NCBI RefSeq assembly: GCF_031143425.1
Contig: NC_090450.1
Coordinates: forward strand, 218,313,442 to 218,377,441
DNA length: 64,000 nucleotides
DNA from: Pleurodeles waltl
Lineage: Eukaryota > Chordata > Amphibia > Caudata > Salamandridae
Direction of reading: 5' to 3'
Below the pieces are notes generated by a model. The model saw only the letters and a list, made by a program, of their open reading frames with translations. It searched no databases and was not told where the DNA came from. Each line of letters opens with the position of its first letter. The stretch's first letter is position 1. The position numbers were made by a program, and so were the translations under genes. This document shows, in pieces, positions 58,053-64,000 of the stretch.

Positions 58053-60265
58053 TGTTAGAAATGGGATCTTTGGTTGGCAGTCAGGTTACCCCCTGTCCAA
58101 GCAGGGACTCTCACTCTAGTTAGGGTAAAAGAGAATCCCCCTCTGATAACCCCCGCTCACCCCTTTGGTAGCTTGGCACATGCAGGCAGGCTTAACTTCA
58201 GAGTGCTAGGTGTAAAGTATTTGTACCAACACACACAGTAACTTAATTAAACCACTACAAAATTACACAACACAGGTTTAGAAAAATAGAAAATATTTAT
58301 CTAAACAAAACAGGACCAAAATGACAAAAATCCAACCATACAGAAGTCAAGTTATTAATTAAAATGTAAAGAGAGTCTTCATGTTCTTTTAAACACAATG
58401 CTAATGCTGATAACGTGAAAATGTACCTGGGTTGCGTAAAAAATAACCCTGCATGGGTGAGTGTGCGTCGAAAGGAGCCTGCGGTGCGTCGATATCACTC
58501 ACAAGCGAGACCGTGCGTTGTTTCTCCTTCGGTCGGGTCGGCATGCATGGTTTCTTCTCTCCGCAGGAGAGCGATGCATCGATCTGTACAAGCACTCTCG
58601 GGTCCGGGCAGGCTTTGCATCATTTTTACATGCCCAGCGATATCCGGCTGCACGGTGATCCAAACACTGCTCAGTGTTTGTTGTGATCTCACCAGCCTCC
58701 ATCAGCGATGCTGCACATAATTTCTCCAGCCACGTGCGTCGAACTCCCAGCCACGCTGCAGGTGGAACATCGATTTCAGCCATGAAGCCGGCAGCGCGTT
58801 GTTTTTCCAGAGGTTGCATCGAAATTTTCCCTGCATGGAGGTCTGTGAGTGGATTTCTCAAATTTTGGTCTGCCAGCTTCTCCTTTCAAGGACCCAGGAA
58901 CTGGATAGGTTCACCACTTGGCAGGGCCGGAGTCTCAGCAGAAGCTCCGGGTGCTGGCAGAGAGAAGTCTTTGCTGTCCCTGAGACTTCAACAACAGGAG
59001 GCAAGTTCAGTTTCAAGCCCTTGGAGAGTTCTTCACAAGCAGGAAGGCACACAAAGTCCAGTCTTTGTCCTCTTGCACAGGCAGAAGCAGCAACTTCAGG
59101 ATAGCTCCACAAAGCACAGTCATAGACAGGGCAGCTCTTCTTCCTCAGCTCTTCAGCTCTTCTCCAGGCAGAGGTTCCTCTTGGTTTCCAGAAGTGAGCT
59201 AAAGTCTGTGGTTTTGGGTGCCCTTCTTATACCCATTTTGCCCTGTGAAGTAGGCTTACTTGAAAGAAAAGTCACTCTTGTTTGTGAAATTCTGCCCTGC
59301 CTAGCCCAGACCCCAGACACACACCAGGGGGTTGGAGACTGAATTTTGTGAGGGCAGGCACAGCCCTTTCAGGTGTGAGTGACCACTTCTCCCCTCCCTC
59401 CTAGCACAGATGGCTCATCTGGATATGCAAGCTAGACCCCAACTCCCTTTGTGTCTCTGTTTAGAGAGAGGTGCAAACAGCCCAACTGTTAAACTGACCT
59501 AGACAGGGAATCCACAAGCAGGCAGAGTCACAGAATGGTTTAAGCAAGAAAATGTTCACTTTCTAAAAGTGGCATTTTCAAACACACAATCTTAAAATCA
59601 ATTTTACTAAAAGATGTATTTTTAAATTGTGAGCTCAGAGACACCAAACTCCACATGTCTATCCGCTCCCAAATGGAATCTATGCTTTAATCATTTATAA
59701 AGGCATCCCCCATGTTAACCATGGGAGGGTTAGGCCTTGCAACAGTGAAAACCAAATGTGGCAGTATTTCACTGGTAGGACTTATAAAACACATTAGTAT
59801 ATGTCCTACCTTAAACATACACTGCACCCTGCCCATGGGGCTACCTAGGGCCTACCTTAGGGGTGTCTTACATGTATAAAGGGAAGGTGTAGGCCTGACA
59901 AGTGGGTACACTTGCCAAGTTGAACTGGCAGTTTAAAACTGCACACACAGACACTGCAGTGGCAGGTCTGAGACATGATTACAGAGCTACTAATGTGGGT
60001 GGCACAACCAGGTCTGCAGGCCCATTAGTAGCATTTGATTTGCAGGACCAGGGCACCTCTATTGCACTTTACTAGGGACCTACTAGTAAACCAAATATGC
60101 CAATCATGGAGAACCCAATCAACAATACAATTTACACAGAGAGCATATGCACTTTAGCACTGGTCAGCAGTGGTAAAGTGCTCAGAGTAGCAACAGGTCA
60201 GAAAAAATAGGAGGCAGGATGCAAAAAGATTGGGACTGACCCTGCCTAAGGGAAAAGGTCCAACA
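58053..60265. mobile_element. Long solo LTR (2213 bp) in transposase exon 3 of D
   Basis: The termini are TGTTAGAAATGGG and AAGGTCCAACA, flanked by the exact 5-bp duplication ACGGA (58048-58052 and 60266-60270). Copy C has the uninterrupted site TGACGGATTAC. The insertion falls in the last codons of the transposase. No gag, pol or second LTR is visible, so it is either a solo LTR of unusual length or a non-autonomous LTR element whose internal part is not recognisable. Confidence 0.8.
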
Positions 60266-61919
60266 ACGGATTACTGATGTTCTGTTGTCCTCATCCTCAT
60301 CCTCAGCCTCTTCATCCTCACTGTCCTAAGGGTCTACTGCTGCGACAGGGGCATCTCCAGTCTCCTCCACCTACAGAAAGGGTACATCCTGTCTGACCAG
60401 GTAGTGTAACATGCAGCATGCCAATACTATCTGACAGACCTTTTCGGGTGAGTAGCACAGAGATCCTCCTGTCAGATGGAGGCACCTGAACCTGGCCTTC
60501 AGGAGTCCGAGGGTCCTCTCGATGATCCGTCTGGTTCGCCCATGTGCCTCATTATAACGTTCCTCAGCTCCTGTCCTGGCATTCCGCCACAGGGGTCAGC
60601 AGCCATAATAGGTTTGGGTAGCCAGAGTCACCTGTAAGTATTGAGGGACCACATTTATCCTCATGCAATGTTTTCGGGATGACACCTGAAGGTACACAAT
60701 AATATACAGTGGGTGGGGACCAAGGCTCACCTATTAGCCACACTCTGGGGGTCATTCTGACGCCGGCGGTCATGGACCGCCGGGGCCAGGGTTGGCGGGA
60801 GCACCGGCAACAAGCTGGCGGTGCCCCGCAGGGCATTCTGACCGCGGCGGTTCAGCCGCGGTCAGAAAGGGAAAACCGGCGGTCTCCCGCCGGTTTTCCG
60901 CTGCCCTGTAGAATCCTCCATGGCGGCGCAGCTCGCTGCGCCGCCATGGGGATTCTGACACCCCATACCGCCATCCTGTTCCTGGCGGCTCTGCCGCCAG
61001 GAACAGGATGGCGGTATGGGGTGTTGTGGGGCCCCCGTAAGAGGGCCCCACTTTGTATTTCAGTGTCTGCTTTGCAGACACTGAAATACGCGACGGGTGC
61101 CACTGCACCCGTCGCACCTTCCCACTCCGCCGGCTCAATTCTGAGCCGGCGTCCTAGTGGGAAGGCTGTTTTGCACTGGGCTGGCGGGCGGCCTTTTGGC
61201 AGTCGCCCGCCAGCCCAGTGCAAAAGCCAAAATACCCTCAGCGGTCTTTCGACCGCGGAGCGGTATTTTGGAGGGGGGAACTCTGGCGGGCGGCCTCCGC
61301 CGCCCGCCAGGGTGAGAATCACCCCCTCTGTGCCTCTGTAGTTGGGCCATCACATTTGGGATGCTGCTATTCCTCAGAACAAAGGCATCATGCCCCAACC
61401 CAGGATACATAACACTGACATGGGAGATGTACTGGTCCGCCAGGCACACCATTTGCACATTGAGTGAGTGGAAACTCTTACAATCCCTGAACACCTGTTC
61501 ATTCTGGAAGGGGGAAAAACACATATTTGTCCTGTCAATCACCCCAGTGATATTGGGCCTTCACAGTGGCCAAATCTTACACCTGGGGAAAGGAATGCAG
61601 CTGCACATGTGTTTTACCAGGGCAGATATTATTCTTGCTAGCACGATTGAGAACATTGGCAGTGATATTCCTGCTGCCAAGCCCACTGTCACTTGGAAAG
61701 AACCAGTTGCCAAGAAATAGAGCACTGATAGCACTTGCAAAAGAGGGGGGGATCCCAGTCGGATGACGAACAGCAGATATCAGGTCAGGCTCCAATTGGG
61801 CACACAGCTCTGTGATTTGTGATTGTGGCCCTGTCCAGTATATAGGTGAGGATAATGTACCTGTCCTCCAGTGTAGCCAAGACCACAAAGGGTCAGTACA
61901 TGGGGTATGTCTCCACCTC
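60266..61919 (-). pseudogene. HARBI1-like transposase, copy D
   Basis: Exon 3 runs from 60631 down to the LTR at 60266, and exon 2 is 60731-61919 with a MITE at 60747-61326. It shows FHSLNVQMVCLADQYISHVS, HDAFVLRNSSIPNVMAQLQR, WLIG, GDSGYPNLLWLLTP and an acidic C-terminus. TAG follows the phenylalanine-leucine of the VPFL-like block, as in C. Frameshifts lie near 61560 and 60590. Exon 1 is expected beyond the window. Confidence 0.78.
60747..61326. mobile_element. Hairpin-chain MITE, 580 bp
   Basis: It is flanked by TCT (60744-60746 and 61327-61329), and copy C shows the empty site. The TIRs match at about 19 of 23 positions, starting GGGGGTCATTCTGAC on the left and GGGGGTGATTCTCAC on the right. 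The inner part (CATTCTGAC.C.GGCGGTC) resembles the Harbinger TIR of A-D. The interior is about thirteen hairpins in a row, almost without spacers. The largest has perfect 32-bp arms (60958-60989 with 60993-61024, loop TCT). Others have perfect arms of 22, 16, 13, 13, 11 and 9 bp. There is no coding capacity. Confidence 0.85.
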
Positions 61920-62353
61920 CTATTTATCCGCAGCGGTAGGTATCAATGTAATCACAACTTCAGTGTACATGGTGCATTTATGTTATGGGACAGTGTTAAT
62001 GGCGAGGTATGTGCCAATCTACTCTGTGAAGCATTTAATGTAGATATGACCGTTGTGCCCCCCTGAAATGGCGACCACCTGTCCTGTATGTAGGGACAGG
62101 TGGAAGTGAGGTTATTCCACCGACGTTGGGTGTCGTAGCGGAAGGCGGTCCTGCACCGTCGTGCAATTGCTCATTGGATAACATGGGGCTCTATGGAGTA
62201 CAGAGGCCAAAGGGAATCTGCGCCGGCAGTGATGGTGTAGACCGACGCGGAAGTGACTGCCATTTTCTATCTGATTCCTCACTTGTTTCCTTACTTTCAA
62301 CAGGAGAACACCTACACTGAGTGTGCTGCTGTGACCTGTGTCTGGAACCCACA
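61920..62353 (+). promoter_or_regulatory. SANT-B promoter region, copy D
   Basis: It is homologous to 6094-6562 of A. ATTGG at 62173-62177 is conserved, and the GC-rich stretch with GTCGTAGCGG-like words is comparable. The SANT-B ATG follows at 62354. Confidence 0.5.
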
Positions 62354-63866
62354 ATGGCCCGTGTGACCAGGGAAAGGATGCCTGCTTTCACTTCGGAGGA
62401 GTTGGAGCGACTCGTTGATGGGGTCCTAAACCAGTACGGACTGCTGTATGGGCCTCCAGACCAACAGGTGAGTACCAATTGGGCAAGATGCATTTGGGAA
62501 GGATGCATGGAGATGTGTGTGCAAGCATTGTGTCATCGGGAGGTGGGGAGAATGTCTTGTGGTGGTGTACATGGTGTGTGCCGGGGAATGTATGCGCCAA
62601 TGGTGATGAAATCAGGAATGGTGGGCCATATGTGTGACAGGCTGGACCGTTTGTTTAATGGTGTTCTCCTGTCTGTATTGCCTCTGCAGGTCAGTGCCCA
62701 TCAAAAGAAGGGATTATGGCATGCCAGCGCCAATGACGTGCAGACCCTCGGGGTCTATGGCAGGTGGGGCACCCAGTGTCGGAAACGGTGGGAGGATCTG
62801 AGACGCTAGGCACGGAAGACCGTGGAGGCCCAGCTGGGGATGACCTCCCAACGAGGAAGGGGTGCCCGTCATAACCTTACCCTCCTGATGGCCTATCCAG
62901 AGCTGAATGGGCGCTTAGGGGAATCACAGCAGCCACAAGGGGGTGAGTACAGTAGGTATTATTCTAAAATTTGGCAGGTGGAGTGGGATTGGGGTGGTGG
63001 ATGTGAGTTAGTGGGTGACCCTAGGGCCTGGTCAGACATTGCAGCGTGTGTCAATTCTAGGGTAATGGGTGTATGGCAAAGGCAGGTAACGTAGCTTGTT
63101 AGTATTCCATTTCAAGCAGGGCTATGTGGGTACAAGGAGGGGTGCAGTTGGTGGTGTGTGACCCTCATCTAGCCAAATCACTGGCAGTGCAATGCATAGT
63201 GCTTAAGCCTGATCCCTGTGTGTGATGGTACTGTGTATGCCAACTGTGGTGTTGATGTAGTAATTGACCAAGTGTTTCCTTTTTCTCCCTCCCCCCCTTT
63301 TTGTTCTGTCATCCTGTCCATGTGTGCATTAGCATCATCTGGCGGAGGAGTAGGGGCACCTGCGACAGAGGGAGCTGCATCCCACAGGGCCCTGGAGTCA
63401 GTGTTCACTGATGCCAAAGGAACCAGTGGGACAGAGTGCGAGGGGAGCACCACGGCGGAGACAGGAGGTTACAACACAGACTCAGATTCTTCCTCCGATG
63501 GGAGCTCCCTGGTGGTGGTGGGCACCTCTGTGACCACCCCAGCTGCAGGTACAGCTACCACCCCCTGTACAAGCACCGCCCTCACAGTAGCCCCACAGCG
63601 AGTTGCCCTTGCCCGCTCACCCAGGAGGGTGGGCAGCTCCTTCGCCCCAGGCACCTCAGGCCCTGCCCCGGTGAGCCCTGTTGTCCTAAGTGAAGAGGCT
63701 ATTGACCTCCTTAGATCCATCTCTGTGGGGTAATCAACCATTGTGAATGCCATCCAGGGGCTGGCATCCCAGATGCAGCAATGCAATGCATTCCTGGAGG
63801 GCATCCACAGTGGATTGGCGGCCCAACAGAGATCGATTCAGGCTCTGGCCTCCTCTCTGATGGCAG
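62354..63866 (+). pseudogene. SANT-B, copy D, truncated at a duplication junction
   Basis: Exon 1 is 62354-62467 (114 nt; MARVTRERMPAFTSEELERL). Exon 2 is 62690-62942 (253 nt, an 18-nt in-frame loss relative to A and B). Exon 3 starts at 63333. A TGG-to-TAG change interrupts exon 2 after RKRWEDLRR, and a TAA replaces Gln in exon 3 after RSISVG. At 63867 the homology to SANT-B stops within LMAA and a left-end Harbinger sequence begins. Confidence 0.78.
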
Positions 63867-64000
63867 CCCCCATACCGTTACGCCAACAAAACAACGCCAA
63901 TCAAATTATGACCCACGAGTCATCACGGCGGGCATTCAACAGCGGGAAACCATTGCTGTCAGAATGGACACCAACATACAAAACAAAACTACATTGGCCA
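63867..64000 (+). repeat. Second copy of the left subterminal region of Harbinger D
   Basis: These 134 bp match 55682-55815 without gaps and with 5 substitutions, at an offset of 8185 bp. Both share features not found in A or C, such as CAGCGGGAAACCATTGCTG, so this is a copy of the D sublineage. It is cut off by the window end. Confidence 0.85.

Larger units (their letters stand above)
55497..63866 (+). mobile_element. PIF/Harbinger transposon, copy D, right end missing
   Basis: The left TIR begins GGCCCTCATTATGACATTGG. SANT-A (+), transposase (-) and SANT-B (+) follow in the order of A. It contains a 2.2-kb solo LTR at the end of the transposase and a 580-bp MITE in transposase exon 2. At 63867, in SANT-B exon 3, it passes into a second copy of its own left subterminal sequence. 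The minisatellite, transposase exon 1 and right TIR are therefore absent from the window. Confidence 0.85.

Noticed and set aside
58499..59342. Open frames of 100-220 codons inside the 2.2-kb LTR
   Set aside because: They overlap on both strands, contain no retroelement motif and lie in an LTR; likely chance frames.
60852..61341. Long open frames on both strands of the hairpin MITE (156 and 210 codons)
   Set aside because: They result from GC-rich palindromes that lack stops on either strand; the sequence is fully explained by inverted repeats.
1..64000. Host protein-coding gene or tRNA/rRNA gene
   Set aside because: I found no exon of a recognisable host gene and no cloverleaf or rRNA-like segment; all coding signals trace to mobile elements.

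Overview
The window looks like a piece of a very large, repeat-saturated vertebrate genome, most likely a salamander or newt. That is an inference: I see no host gene, but several copies of one PIF/Harbinger DNA transposon family, CR1/L2-type LINEs, long solo LTRs, hairpin-rich non-autonomous elements, eukaryotic splice sites, TATA boxes and AATAAA signals. Everything I can identify is a mobile element or its debris, nested several layers deep.

The dominant feature is a PIF/Harbinger family present as four copies: A (1583-10757), B (19135-35424, inverted), C (38592-46240) and D (55497 to about 63866, right end missing). Comparing the copies gives a common plan in the orientation of A: left TIR, TATA box, SANT-A gene (+, two exons), HARBI1-like transposase (-), SANT-B gene (+, three exons), a minisatellite, right TIR. 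An 83-nt exon with an ATG and a GTGAGT donor lies near the right TIR on the transposase strand in A, B and C. Its splice phase fits the main transposase exon about 4 kb away. If it is transposase exon 1, SANT-B is nested antisense inside transposase intron 1, and the element encodes three proteins rather than the usual two (transposase plus one Myb/SANT protein). Exon lengths agree between decayed copies (83 and 383 nt for transposase exons 1 and 3; 114 and 271 nt for SANT-B exons 1 and 2). SANT-B of copy A still reads as an uninterrupted three-exon, 433-codon frame.

Layout: 1-1582 unrecognised sequence with a cluster of hairpins; A, whose SANT-A exon carries an 841-bp solo LTR; 11648-17219 a TTAA-flanked element made of a 382-bp tandem array and about twelve GC-rich hairpins; 17431-17938, 37400-38050, 46903-47400 and 54724-55090 are pieces of a second, different Harbinger lineage, split apart by B, C and D. 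B sits in an L2-type LINE 3' region and itself contains a 7.8-kb APE-type LINE (25989-33798, with three promoter-like 5' monomers and a 13-bp target duplication), which in turn contains a truncated CR1/L2 LINE. D is broken by a 2.2-kb solo LTR and by a 580-bp MITE consisting of about thirteen consecutive hairpins. At 63867 its sequence jumps back to its own left end, offset 8185 bp.

Most coding copies are decayed, with frequent CGA-to-TGA or CAG-to-TAG stops. The three Harbinger proteins would be expected to work together: transposase for cutting, SANT proteins for TIR binding and nuclear import, as known for the two-protein members of this superfamily. The role of the second SANT protein is not known to me.
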